This document shows, one piece after another, positions 1 through 6,193 of a DNA stretch of 14,912 bases. The DNA lies in NCBI GenBank assembly GCA_011046145.1, contig DSBA01000044.1, forward strand, positions 1-14,912, in the 5' to 3' direction. The position numbers were made by a program, and so were the translations under genes. The stretch's first letter is position 1; each line of letters starts with the position of its first letter. The notes below the pieces were generated by a model that saw only the letters and a list, made by a program, of their open reading frames with translations, searched no databases and was not told the DNA's origin. The stretch comes from Candidatus Uhrbacteria bacterium (GTDB lineage Bacteria > Patescibacteriota > Patescibacteriia > CAIXNZ01).

Positions 1-2
1 CA

Positions 3-98
3 ATTTATCTAGGAGAATACGTCTGGAGATATAATAACAGAAATTTAAATTTAAAAGAACAGGAAAAACGCTTATATAAGCTAATTATTAACGATTAA
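3..98 (+). CDS. Transposase C-terminal fragment, IS1595/ISXO2-like
   Basis: The last 31 codons of a transposase are visible, reading YLGEYVWRYNNRNLN and ending KLIIND before TAA. A YL-EY-(W/F)RYN-R-L segment near the C-terminus is typical of IS1595-family DDE transposases, in which an Asn or His side chain joins the catalytic set. The catalytic core itself lies outside the window. The stop codon abuts the inverted repeat, as expected in a compact IS. The N-terminal part at 14779-14912 belongs to a second copy in the same orientation. The family assignment is from pattern recognition and is moderately sure. Confidence 0.7.
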   Translation: MYLGEYVWRYNNRNLNLKEQEKRLYKLIIND

Positions 99-123
99 TT
101 GGTCCGAAAATCGGACTTTACCC
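99..123. repeat. Terminal inverted repeat, right end of IS
   Basis: This 25-bp end reads TTGGTCCGA then TTTACCC at its outer edge. Its reverse complement matches the IS left end at 14737-14761 with six mismatches. Inside it, GTCCGA-AAA-TCGGAC (102-116) is a perfect 6-bp hairpin. Because it lies just after the transposase stop and is followed by TTTA, it might help end transposase transcription, which is inference. Confidence 0.75.
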
Positions 124-489
124 CAGGAAATTAAAAAAGCCAGCAATTTAGAGAATTTCTCCGGCCGGATTTCTGATCCAGCGGCAATAATAAAAATCAG
201 TCTCAATGGACAGCTATTGCCGGATTTAAAGCCTAAAATTGATTTGAAAACCGGCGAGTTTGCTTTTGCTTTGGAATTAATTGAGGGTGCTAATTTAATT
301 CAGGTGGAGGCTGAAAGCAGTTTTGGCCCTGTCGCTAAGGAAACAAGGATTGTTCATTATCAGACGGTTGGCATTAAAGACCCTGAAACTAAAAGTGGAA
401 TTAATCCTATTTATTATGCTATTGGCATTTTATGTTTTTTAGCTTTGATTTTAATTTTTGCCATTAGCAATTTGGTTAAAAAAAAGTAA
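124..489 (+). pseudogene. C-terminal fragment of membrane-anchored Ig-like (glucodextranase-B-like) protein, cut by IS
   Basis: The reading frame is open from the IS junction (CAG at 124) to the TAA at 487-489 and gives 121 residues. The first part resembles a bacterial Ig-like or glucodextranase-B-like repeat: a short strand, then SLNGQLLPDLKPKID, GEFAFALELIEGANLIQVEA and a closing strand RIVHY. It ends in one hydrophobic segment (about residues 97-116, YYAIGILCFLALILIFAIS) and a KKK tail. This predicts an extracellular beta domain anchored by a C-terminal membrane helix with the tail inside. The TTG at 217 is an internal codon and unlikely to be a true start. The gene is probably inactivated because the upstream part is separated by the IS. 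Function is unknown; a surface or adhesion role is only a guess. Confidence 0.6.
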
Positions 490-501
490 TTGTGGTATAC
501 T
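472..501 (+). promoter_or_regulatory. Possible extended -10 promoter
   Basis: TG-G-TATACT (493-501) fits an extended -10 box, with TTGGTT at 472-477 as a weak -35 at 18-bp spacing. It would transcribe the small membrane protein gene at 588 with a leader of about 80 nt. The box overlaps the end of the truncated gene upstream. Support is by motif only. Confidence 0.3.
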
Positions 502-587
502 TAAAGCAGTAGGAATTTTTTAAAAACAGAAGCATTTTTATCCAGATAATACCTTATGAATTTTATATTTTTAACTTTATAACTATT

Positions 588-884
588 ATGATAGAAAACT
601 CCAAAGATATTTTGTATATAGTATTGGCTTTTGCTGTTTTATGGTTGGCGATTTTTATGGCTTGGGCTATTTATTACATGGCCATGATTTTAAGAGAGAT
701 AAAAAAAGCCATGACAGATGTCAGAAAAAAAATAGAATTATTGGAAAAAGTTTTAATGGTTTTTAAAGAAAAATTAGAAAGCACTTCCAGTCATGTGAGG
801 TTATTGATTGAAACAGCAATTAATGTGGCAGAATTTATTAAGGACAGGAAAGAAGAGAAAAAGGGGAAAGGTAAGAAGAAATAA
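588..884 (+). CDS. Small single-pass membrane protein with charged coiled tail, unknown function
   Basis: This gene encodes 98 residues. Residues about 8-33 form one strongly hydrophobic helix (ILYIVLAFAVLWLAIFMAWA and onward). A heptad-like amphipathic region follows (about 36-85, rich in K, E, L and I), and the tail is very basic (KGKGKKK). The layout resembles small DUF948-like membrane proteins, but I do not recognise a named family. No Shine-Dalgarno sequence precedes the ATG; TATAAC at 578-583 is too close to the start to be a normal -10 for a leaderless message. The gene ends just before a bidirectional terminator shared with the convergent rluB-like gene. Neighbours give no clear hint of its job. 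Confidence 0.65.
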   Translation: MIENSKDILYIVLAFAVLWLAIFMAWAIYYMAMILREIKKAMTDVRKKIELLEKVLMVFKEKLESTSSHVRLLIETAINVAEFIKDRKEEKKGKGKKK

Positions 885-889
885 AAAAA

Positions 890-970
890 CAGACTGATTT
901 AACATTATAGAGGACTTTAGTCCTCGCACGGCCACTGAAGTGACCTGTAATATTAAGACAGTCTGCTTTT
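890..970. terminator. Bidirectional terminator with three-way-junction fold
   Basis: The closing stem pairs CAGACTG (890-896) with CAGTCTG (959-965) and continues inward with imperfect pairing (898-908 with 947-957). Inside are two hairpins: GAGGACT/AGTCCTC (910-925, perfect) and GGCCACT/AGTGACC (930-945, one mismatch). A T-run follows on the plus strand (CTTTTTA, 966-972). On the minus strand, the run complementary to AAAAAA (884-889) follows. It lies between the convergent stops of the 98-aa protein and the rluB-like gene, whose stop overlaps its edge. A terminator role is well supported by position; the two side hairpins are more than a terminator needs. Confidence 0.7.
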
Positions 971-1641
971 TATTTTGGTTGGAAATATTGCCATTTGCCT
1001 TCGGATAGATCGCCCAGTTGCCATTTGTCAATTTTTATTCGTTTTAATTGTTTAATTGGGTATTTGAAATGTTCAAATAGTCTGCGAATTTCTCTTTTAT
1101 GACCTTGAGTTAAAATTAAATTTACTGAAGTGGGGGAGTTAATTTTATAATTTTTAATTTTAAGCAAATCGCTTTCATCTTGAAGGCCTTTTTCCATTTT
1201 TTTTAAATCCTGTTCTTTTATTGGTTTGGTCGTTTTGACTTGATATTCCTTTTCAACTTGAAATTTGGGATGGGTTAATTGATGCGCCCAGTCGCCATCA
1301 TTGGTTAAAAAAATCAAGCCTTGAGAATTTTTATCTAATCTCCCGACTGGAAAAATTTTTTCCTTGATTTTAATCAGGTCTAAAATTCTTTTTTCTTTTT
1401 TAAATTTTTTTGTGGTACAAGTATAGCCCTTGGGCTTATTTAACATTATATAAATAAATTTTTGCAGCTGGACCGGCTTATTCTGGCAGTAAATTTTATC
1501 TTTGCTGGGGTCTATTTTGGTGCCCAATTCAGTAATTATTTTGTTATTAACCTTAATTTTTCCAGCCAAAATAAGTTCTTCGGCTTTACGCCGAGAAGCC
1601 AGACCGCAATCTGCTAAATATTTGTTTAAGCGAATTAGCAT
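970..1641 (-). CDS. rluB: RluB/RsuA-family rRNA pseudouridine synthase
   Basis: This enzyme isomerises a specific uridine in rRNA to pseudouridine. The 223-residue protein has an N-terminal S4 RNA-binding domain (about residues 1-60, LNKYLADCGLASRRKAEELI). The catalytic domain opens with LNKPKGYTCT (67-76). The active-site motif GRLDKNSQGLIFLTNDG contains the catalytic Asp103, and a late QGHKREIRRLF motif corresponds to the family's basic R-R-(M/L)F element. The length fits the short Gram-positive RluB type. RsuA, RluE and RluF share these motifs, so the exact target (23S U2605 in RluB) is not certain. The start is ATG 1639-1641, preceded by a well-formed promoter whose expected start site falls on the ATG. 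The gene is divergent from pspC and convergent with the 98-aa gene. Confidence 0.88.
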   Translation of the reverse strand: MLIRLNKYLADCGLASRRKAEELILAGKIKVNNKIITELGTKIDPSKDKIYCQNKPVQLQKFIYIMLNKPKGYTCTTKKFKKEKRILDLIKIKEKIFPVGRLDKNSQGLIFLTNDGDWAHQLTHPKFQVEKEYQVKTTKPIKEQDLKKMEKGLQDESDLLKIKNYKINSPTSVNLILTQGHKREIRRLFEHFKYPIKQLKRIKIDKWQLGDLSEGKWQYFQPK

Positions 1642-1647
1642 GATTTA

Positions 1648-1676
1648 ATTGTAATTGATTTTAAAGCGATTGACAA
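1648..1676 (-). promoter_or_regulatory. Leaderless promoter of the rluB-like gene
   Basis: Read on the minus strand: -35 TTGTCA (1671-1676), a 17-bp spacer, -10 TACAAT (1648-1653), then six bases and ATG. Each hexamer matches the sigma-70 consensus at 5 of 6 positions. Transcription should begin at or next to the A of ATG, giving a leaderless mRNA, and no Shine-Dalgarno sequence is present. Confidence 0.7.
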
Positions 1677-1684
1677 TTTGCGAG

Positions 1685-1766
1685 AGCGAAAACGGCCGGT
1701 GTTTTACACCGTAGGCGAAACGACGTCGTTTCGCCTACAAAACAATATATTTGGGCCGTTTTCGTT
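1685..1766. repeat. Structured intergenic element: long stem enclosing two hairpins, one a 28-bp perfect palindrome
   Basis: The closing stem pairs CGAAAACGGCC (1687-1697) with GGCCGTTTTCG (1754-1764), with 1685-1686 and 1765-1766 able to extend it. Inside, GGTGT-TTT-ACACC (1698-1710) is followed directly by the palindrome GTAGGCGAAACGAC plus its exact complement (1711-1738). An A/T-rich 15-nt strand (1739-1753) links back to the stem. There is no T-run on either side, so it is not a standard terminator. It lies between the divergent rluB-like and pspC promoters. It may be a dispersed REP-like or MITE-like element or a cruciform regulatory site. Confidence 0.7.
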
Positions 1767-1774
1767 ATAAATTA

Positions 1775-1803
1775 TTGACAAAATTATTTTTCTTGTCTAA
1801 GTT
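1775..1803 (+). promoter_or_regulatory. Probable promoter of the pspC-like gene
   Basis: A consensus -35 TTGACA (1775-1780) is followed at 17 bp by a poor -10, TAAGTT (1798-1803). The leader of about 25-30 nt then carries AAGGAG (1822-1827), nine bases before the ATG. This is the only clear Shine-Dalgarno sequence in the window. The weak -10 might mean that an activator is needed. Confidence 0.4.
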
Positions 1804-1836
1804 TAATTTAAGGTTTTTTAAAAGGAGAGAATTGAA

Positions 1837-2112
1837 ATGTTTGAGTTGATGGTTTTTGTGTCGATTATGGTCGGTTGCATGGTTTTTGTGTCGATTATGG
1901 TCGGTTGCATTGTTACTGGCATCATCTTGCGCAAGATGTATTTCAAGCGCGATTGCGAAAACGAGATGATTGCCGGAGTCTGCGCCGGCTTGGCGAAAAC
2001 AATGAATATACAGCCTTTTTGGGTGAGATTGGGATTTTTTTTGACAGTAATTCTTTTTGGCTGGAGTCTAGTTCTTTATTTGGTGCTTTGGATAACTTTA
2101 CCGGAGGAATAA
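1837..2112 (+). CDS. PspC-domain membrane protein
   Basis: This 91-residue protein has two parts. An N-terminal membrane helix (about residues 2-30) precedes a PspC domain. The domain starts at MYFKRDCENEMIAGVCAGLA (residues 34-53), continues with the family's (P)FWVRLGFF, and ends in a second membrane helix and ITLPEE. PspC proteins are membrane sensors of envelope stress in phage-shock systems, but stand-alone small PspC proteins are common and often uncharacterised. No pspA or other psp gene is near. Residues MVFVSIMVGC occur twice in tandem (5-14 and 15-24), encoded by identical 30-bp copies, which lengthens the first helix. The start is set by AAGGAG nine bases upstream. A hairpin terminator follows, so the gene appears to be a single-gene unit. 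Confidence 0.8.
   Translation: MFELMVFVSIMVGCMVFVSIMVGCIVTGIILRKMYFKRDCENEMIAGVCAGLAKTMNIQPFWVRLGFFLTVILFGWSLVLYLVLWITLPEE
1849..1908 (+). repeat. 30-bp perfect tandem duplication within the pspC-like gene
   Basis: The 30-bp unit starting ATGGTTTTTGTGTCGATTAT occurs at 1849-1878 and again, base for base, at 1879-1908. Ten codons are repeated in frame within the first membrane helix. Exact identity, including third positions, points to a recent duplication or a slippage-prone site. Confidence 0.95.
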
Positions 2113-2127
2113 TGTTTTTTTCATCAG

Positions 2128-2149
2128 AACGGGGAATTCCCCGTTTTTT
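2128..2149 (+). terminator. Rho-independent terminator after the pspC-like gene
   Basis: AACGGGG-AATT-CCCCGTT (2128-2145) is a perfect 7-bp hairpin ending in a run of Ts (2144-2149), 16 bases after the stop. The rest of the gap to 2284 is AT-rich with no clear promoter. Confidence 0.85.
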
Positions 2150-2283
2150 ATTTTGGTAAAGCTAATTTATGGATTTATGATCAAACATAAAAATAAATTA
2201 TTTTTCCTTGATTTTTAAGCTTGAAAATGATAAATTTAAACTGGATCTAAAGTTGTTTTTTATCCAAATTTAGCGCTGCGCTT

Positions 2284-2562
2284 ATGCTGGAAAAAGCTTG
2301 CTTATCTTTGATTATTTACGGCCGCGTTCATGGGGTCTTTTTTCGTTTAAAAACAAAGAGAAAAGCAGAAGAACTAGGTCTGACCGGTTGGGTTAAAAAT
2401 AATGCTGACGGCACTGTTGAAATTTTGGCTGAAGGCAATAAGCTTGATTTGGAAAATTTACTTGAGTGGTGTAAAAAGGGCCCGCGCTTGGCTAAGGTTG
2501 AAAAAATAAAAATAAGATGGCAGCCGTATACCGGGGATTTAGAACGTTTTGAAATTATTTAG
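2284..2562 (+). CDS. acyP: Acylphosphatase
   Basis: This enzyme hydrolyses the carboxyl-phosphate bond of acyl phosphates in the cytoplasm. The 92-residue protein has the usual acylphosphatase length. The phosphate-binding loop reads GRVHGVFFR (residues 13-21), against the usual GRVQGVGFR, and Arg21 is the expected catalytic arginine. The second signature GWVKNNADGTVE (35-46) supplies Asn39. The Q-to-H and G-to-F changes lie in the loop, but the key R and N are kept. The start is ATG 2284, with no Shine-Dalgarno sequence. It stands before the glycosyltransferase block with a 99-bp gap, so co-transcription is possible but not shown. Confidence 0.88.
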   Translation: MLEKACLSLIIYGRVHGVFFRLKTKRKAEELGLTGWVKNNADGTVEILAEGNKLDLENLLEWCKKGPRLAKVEKIKIRWQPYTGDLERFEII

Positions 2563-2610
2563 AAAGGGGTAAAAAGGGGAAGACGGGTAAGAAGGGTAAA
2601 AAGGTAATGA
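2563..2610 (+). repeat. G/A-rich degenerate short repeat in intergenic gap
   Basis: Several imperfect copies of a GGGTAAAAA-like unit of about 8-10 bases lie in a row directly after the acylphosphatase stop (for example AGGGGTAAAA, GGGTAAGAA, GGGTAAAAA). The purine bias is strong on the plus strand. No gene or terminator is visible here, and the rest of the gap to 2662 is AT-rich. Confidence 0.5.
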
Positions 2611-2661
2611 AAGTTTATTTAATTTTTAAATTTGTGCAAGATTTGTAATTTGATATGAGCT

Positions 2662-4167
2662 ATGCATTTAGATAAATTTACAGAAAAAGAAAGAAAAAAA
2701 TACAGAAGAAGAGAGATAATCCCAGGCTTGATGATTTGGGCTACTTTTATTGGTTCAATCAGCCTGTCTTTTATCAAGCCGCTTTGGGTTATTTATTTTA
2801 TAATCCTTTTTTGCTTGTATTGGGTATTAAGGCTGTTTTATTTTGTTTTTTATAATATTGTTTCAGCGTATATGTTTAATAAGGAAATTAAGGTTGACTG
2901 GAAGAGCAAACGCGAATCCTTGTCTAATTGGCAGGATTATTACCATTTGTTTATTCTGCCGACTTATTCGGAGCCTTATGAGGTTTTAGAAACTTCTTTG
3001 GACGGTATTTTGGCCTGCGGTTATCCAAGCGATAAAATTATTGTGGCTATTTCCTGGGAGGAAAGGAAAAAAGAAGTTTATGATAAAGTCGAGCCGTTAA
3101 TCAGGCAGAAATACGGCGATAAATTTTTTAAATTATTAACTACCTTGCATCCGGATGGTTTGGTCGGAGAGTTGAAGGGCAAGGGTGCCAATGCCAATTG
3201 GGTTGGCTGGAAATGCAAGGAATTAATTGATCAGCTTGGCATTCCTTATGAAAAAATAATTGTTTCGTATTTTGACTGCGATACACAGGTTCATCCAAAA
3301 TATCTTGATTATCTGACTTATCGTTATAGCACGCGTCCAAATCCGACCCGTTCCTCATTTCAGCCCGCTGTTTTGTATAATAATAATATCTGGGAGGCTC
3401 CGGCTCCGATGAGAATAACAGCTTTTTCAACTGTTTTTTGGCTTTTGGCAGAATTAATGAGGCCGGATCGGCTTTATACTTTTTCTTCGCATGCCATTAG
3501 TTTTAAAGCTTTGGTTGATGTTGGATTTTGGGAAAAAGATATTGTCACAGATGATTCCCGCATTTTTTTGCAATGCTTTATCCATTATAATGGCGATTAT
3601 GAGGTTACACCTTTATATATACCCGTTTCTATGGATACGGTAATTAGCGAAGGTTCAATGTGGAACGGTTTTAAAAATTTATATAAACAACAGCGTCGCT
3701 GGGGTTGGGGGGTGGAGCATTTTCCTTATATGCTTTACCATTTTCGCAAAAAAAGAGACTTGATTCCTTTTAAAACCAGGGTTAAATACATCTGGAATTT
3801 GGCTGAGGGCATGTATTCCTGGGCAACAGCGCCTTTATTGCTTTTTGTTTTAGGCCGTTTGCCTTTATATGTTTCAGGACCTGATGTTAAATCCACTGTT
3901 ATTGCCCAAAACGCTCCTTATGTCCTTGAATTTTTAATGACCATAGGCATGATTGGAATTTTGGTTTCTGCTATTTTAAGCATTAGATTATTGCCGCCTC
4001 GCCCCAAACAAGAGCCAAAATACAAATGGCTGATTATGTTTTTGCAATGGATTTTATTGCCTATTAATATTGTTGTTTTTGGCGCTATTCCTGCGGCTGA
4101 AGCCCAGACCCGCTTAATGCTAGGAAAATATCTTGGTTTTTTTGTAACGCCTAAAGCTCGCAAATAG
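2662..4167 (+). CDS. Membrane glycosyltransferase, GT2 family, cellulose-synthase-like (processive type)
   Basis: This is a 501-residue membrane enzyme. Two N-terminal helices (about 20-37 and 41-67) precede a cytoplasmic GT-A domain, and about three helices follow (386-404, 424-444, 457-476). The metal-binding DxD is DCD (205-207). The catalytic acidic motif is TDD (296-298), and QQRRW (343-347) is the QxxRW motif of processive GT2 enzymes such as cellulose and hyaluronan synthases. KGKGANANW (172-180) fits the conserved nucleotide-sugar region. It likely polymerises or transfers sugars at the inner membrane face, with the product passed through the helices. The sugar is unknown. It leads a same-strand block with two soluble-type GT2 enzymes and a DUF4012 protein. 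No Shine-Dalgarno sequence precedes the ATG. Confidence 0.82.
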   Translation: MHLDKFTEKERKKYRRREIIPGLMIWATFIGSISLSFIKPLWVIYFIILFCLYWVLRLFYFVFYNIVSAYMFNKEIKVDWKSKRESLSNWQDYYHLFILPTYSEPYEVLETSLDGILACGYPSDKIIVAISWEERKKEVYDKVEPLIRQKYGDKFFKLLTTLHPDGLVGELKGKGANANWVGWKCKELIDQLGIPYEKIIVSYFDCDTQVHPKYLDYLTYRYSTRPNPTRSSFQPAVLYNNNIWEAPAPMRITAFSTVFWLLAELMRPDRLYTFSSHAISFKALVDVGFWEKDIVTDDSRIFLQCFIHYNGDYEVTPLYIPVSMDTVISEGSMWNGFKNLYKQQRRWGWGVEHFPYMLYHFRKKRDLIPFKTRVKYIWNLAEGMYSWATAPLLLFVLGRLPLYVSGPDVKSTVIAQNAPYVLEFLMTIGMIGILVSAILSIRLLPPRPKQEPKYKWLIMFLQWILLPINIVVFGAIPAAEAQTRLMLGKYLGFFVTPKARK

Positions 4168-4177
4168 AATTTTGGTA

Positions 4178-4224
4178 CTAAAATTCTAAAGCGCTAAAAT
4201 TCTAAAACACTAAAAATTTTTATG
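4178..4224 (+). repeat. 16-bp tandem repeat running into the start codon of the next glycosyltransferase gene
   Basis: CTAAAATTCTAAA is at 4178-4190 and again at 4194-4206, with a third degenerate copy starting CTAAAAATTTTTATG at 4210 that includes the next gene's ATG. The period is 16 bases. The first copy also forms an AGAATTTT/AAAATTCT hairpin with 4166-4173. Confidence 0.7.
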
Positions 4225-5250
4225 TCTAAATTTTCCATACATCTAGTCACCTGGAATAGCCAAAAATATATTGAGGAATGTTTGAATTCAGTTTTAAAAC
4301 AAACATTTACGGATTATTTGTTATTAATTATTGATAACGGTTCTTTTGATCAGACCGCAAAAATAATCGAAGATCAATTTTTGCCAGTTTTGGGTCAAAA
4401 GGCCAGATTTATTAAAAATAAAGAAAATATAGGCTTTGCCAGGGCGCATAACCAGGCGCTTTTATGGTCTAATTCGAAATATGTCCTGCCTTTAAACCAT
4501 GACGTGGTTTTGGCTGGTAATTTTTTAGAAGAAGCTGGCAAATTTTTGGATGAAAATCCAAAGGCAGGTTCAATTAGCGGCAAGGTTTTAAGGTGGCAGT
4601 TTGAAAATTCAGAAGACTTGAAAAAGAGCCATAAATCTGATATAATCGACTCATTAGGCCTTAAAATTTTTAAAAACCATCGTCTAATAGAATTTGGCGG
4701 GGGCGAAAAAGACAGGGGCCAATACGATAAAGTTCAAGAAATTTGGGGCGTAAGCGCTGCTTGTCCAGTCTACCGCCGCAAAGCCCTTGATGATGTGCGT
4801 TATAAAGATGAATTTTTTGACAATGATTTTTTTAGCTATAAAGAGGATGTTGATCTTGCTTATCGCCTAAGATGGAGAGCCTGGTCCAGTTTTTACCTGC
4901 CCCAAGTGGTTGCTTATCATGATCGCAGCGCAAAAAGCGCTGAAAAAACAAAAGGTTTAAAAGTAATAAGCTTAAGGGAAAACAAGGCTAGATTTATCAA
5001 TTATCATTCTTATAAAAATCACATCTTTGTTTTAATTAAAAATTTAAGCCCCAAGATTTTCCAACGATATTTCCTTCACATTTTGTTTTATGAATTAAAA
5101 AAATTCATTTATATTTTATTTTTTGAACAGTCGACATTGCCAGGCTGGAAAGAAATTTTTGTTAAAATAAAAATAATGAAGGCAAAGCGCAGATTTATCA
5201 TGAAAAATCGGCTGATTAAAGATGATCAAATTAAAAAATGGTTTGCTTGA
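4222..5250 (+). CDS. GT2-family glycosyltransferase, WbbL/rhamnosyltransferase-like
   Basis: The 342-residue protein has an N-terminal GT-A fold with SIHLVTWNSQKYIEECLNSV and IIDNGS (36-41), and then ENIGFARAHNQAL (68-80). The metal site is LNHD (91-94), where most relatives have LNPD. The acceptor-side motif YKEDVDLAYRLRWRAW (206-221) carries E208/D209 and D211. These patterns fit the WbbL-like, rhamnosyltransferase-type GT2 enzymes that build O-antigen-like or cell-wall glycans. The C-terminal 100 residues are basic, partly hydrophobic and may bind the membrane. The gene lies 54 bp after the membrane GT and 47 bp before another GT2. TGA is its stop, which is useful evidence for the standard code. 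Donor and acceptor are unknown. Confidence 0.85.
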   Translation: MSKFSIHLVTWNSQKYIEECLNSVLKQTFTDYLLLIIDNGSFDQTAKIIEDQFLPVLGQKARFIKNKENIGFARAHNQALLWSNSKYVLPLNHDVVLAGNFLEEAGKFLDENPKAGSISGKVLRWQFENSEDLKKSHKSDIIDSLGLKIFKNHRLIEFGGGEKDRGQYDKVQEIWGVSAACPVYRRKALDDVRYKDEFFDNDFFSYKEDVDLAYRLRWRAWSSFYLPQVVAYHDRSAKSAEKTKGLKVISLRENKARFINYHSYKNHIFVLIKNLSPKIFQRYFLHILFYELKKFIYILFFEQSTLPGWKEIFVKIKIMKAKRRFIMKNRLIKDDQIKKWFA

Positions 5251-5297
5251 TTACAAATTTTTTCGATAAAGGTTTGATTAGTCAGTTTTAAAACAAC

Positions 5298-6104
5298 ATG
5301 GATCTCTCTATTATAATTTTAAATTACAAAACCAAAGGTTTGGTTAAACAGTGCATTAGAAATGTCAGAGTTTCAACCTCTAATTTGAGTTACGAAATTA
5401 TTGTGGTTGATAATGGCTCAAATGACGGCATTGAAACGATGATGAAAGAAAATTTTTCTGAAATTAAATTTATCCAAACCGGTAAAAATTTGGGATTTGC
5501 CGCTGGCAATAATATCGGAATAAAAGAAGCTAATGGCAAATATGTAATGCTTTTAAATCCAGACGTGACGGTTTTAAACGGTTCAATTGAAAAAATGGTT
5601 AATTTTATGGAAAACAACCCTGATGTTGGTTTGGTTGGTCCTAAATTGATTAATCCTAATGGCAGTTATCAAATTTCCTGCCGTACTTTTCAAACTCCCA
5701 AGCTGATTTTTTATCGCAGGACGCCGCTAGGCAGATTGCCTTTTGCTAAAAAACAATTGGCAGAGCACCTAATGCTTAATTTTGACCATCAGGATAATAA
5801 GGCGGTTGACTGGGTCATGGGCGCCTGTATGATTATTAGAAGTTCTGCTTTGGAACAGGTTGGTTTACTGGATGAAAGGTTTTTCTTTTATGTTGAAGAT
5901 ATGGACTGGTGCCGCAGATTTTGGATGAATAATTATAAAGTTTATTATTTGGCAGAGGCTGAAATGGTTCATTTGTACGAAAGGGCTTCGGCGGCAGACA
6001 ATTGGAATTTTTGGAATTTGAATAAAATGACTCGCTGGCATATTTCTTCCTGGATAAAATATTTTGCTAAATATTTTGGCGTTAAGCACACTGGCCGTCA
6101 TTAA
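5298..6104 (+). CDS. GT2-family glycosyltransferase, WbbL-like
   Basis: This 268-residue enzyme is a compact WbbL-type GT2. The N-terminus reads MDLSIIILNYKTKGLVKQCI, with VVDNGSNDG at 36-44. KNLGFAAGNNIGI (63-75) and the metal-binding LNPDV (86-90) follow. DWVMGACMIIR (171-181) and LLDERFFFYVEDMDWCRRF (190-208) form the acceptor and catalytic end, with E200, D201 and D203 as the likely acidic residues. It differs from the preceding paralogue in keeping LNPD and lacking the long C-terminal extension. It likely adds one sugar to a lipid-linked or surface glycan in the same pathway as its neighbours. No Shine-Dalgarno sequence is seen. Substrate is not predictable from sequence. Confidence 0.87.
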   Translation: MDLSIIILNYKTKGLVKQCIRNVRVSTSNLSYEIIVVDNGSNDGIETMMKENFSEIKFIQTGKNLGFAAGNNIGIKEANGKYVMLLNPDVTVLNGSIEKMVNFMENNPDVGLVGPKLINPNGSYQISCRTFQTPKLIFYRRTPLGRLPFAKKQLAEHLMLNFDHQDNKAVDWVMGACMIIRSSALEQVGLLDERFFFYVEDMDWCRRFWMNNYKVYYLAEAEMVHLYERASAADNWNFWNLNKMTRWHISSWIKYFAKYFGVKHTGRH

Positions 6105-6193
6105 TAATATAATAAAAAAATAATTTTTCCGCCAAAGGCAGAGTGTCTTTCGGCAGTGATGATTTTCAAACTAAGACTTTTAAATTTTAGATT

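Larger units (their letters stand above)
1..123 (+). mobile_element. Right end of an IS1595-like insertion sequence (partial)
   Basis: This is the 3' end of an insertion sequence that runs off the left edge. It holds the transposase C-terminus (stop TAA at 96-98), followed at once by a 25-bp terminal inverted repeat at 99-123. The reverse complement of that repeat begins GGGTAAAGT and ends ACCAA, and it matches 19 of 25 positions of the end at 14737-14761. Host sequence resumes at 124 in an open reading frame, so the element sits inside a gene. Any target duplication cannot be checked because the other end of this copy is outside the window. The family name rests on the transposase fragments. 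Confidence 0.75.

Noticed and set aside
801..1031. 76-aa minus-strand frame over the convergent terminator
   Set aside because: It overlaps both real genes and the structured terminator, and its composition is not protein-like.
1711..1738. CRISPR repeat or integron attC site
   Set aside because: Only one copy is present with no spacers, and there is no integrase or cassette context.
1875..2159. 94-aa plus-strand frame inside the pspC-like gene
   Set aside because: It is a shifted frame of the PspC gene and runs through the terminator; the PspC frame has a Shine-Dalgarno sequence and a recognisable domain.
6105..6193. Possible hairpin GCCAAAG/CTTTCGGC before the DUF4012 gene
   Set aside because: It has a bulge, a large loop and no T-run on the plus strand; not strong enough to list as a terminator or regulator.
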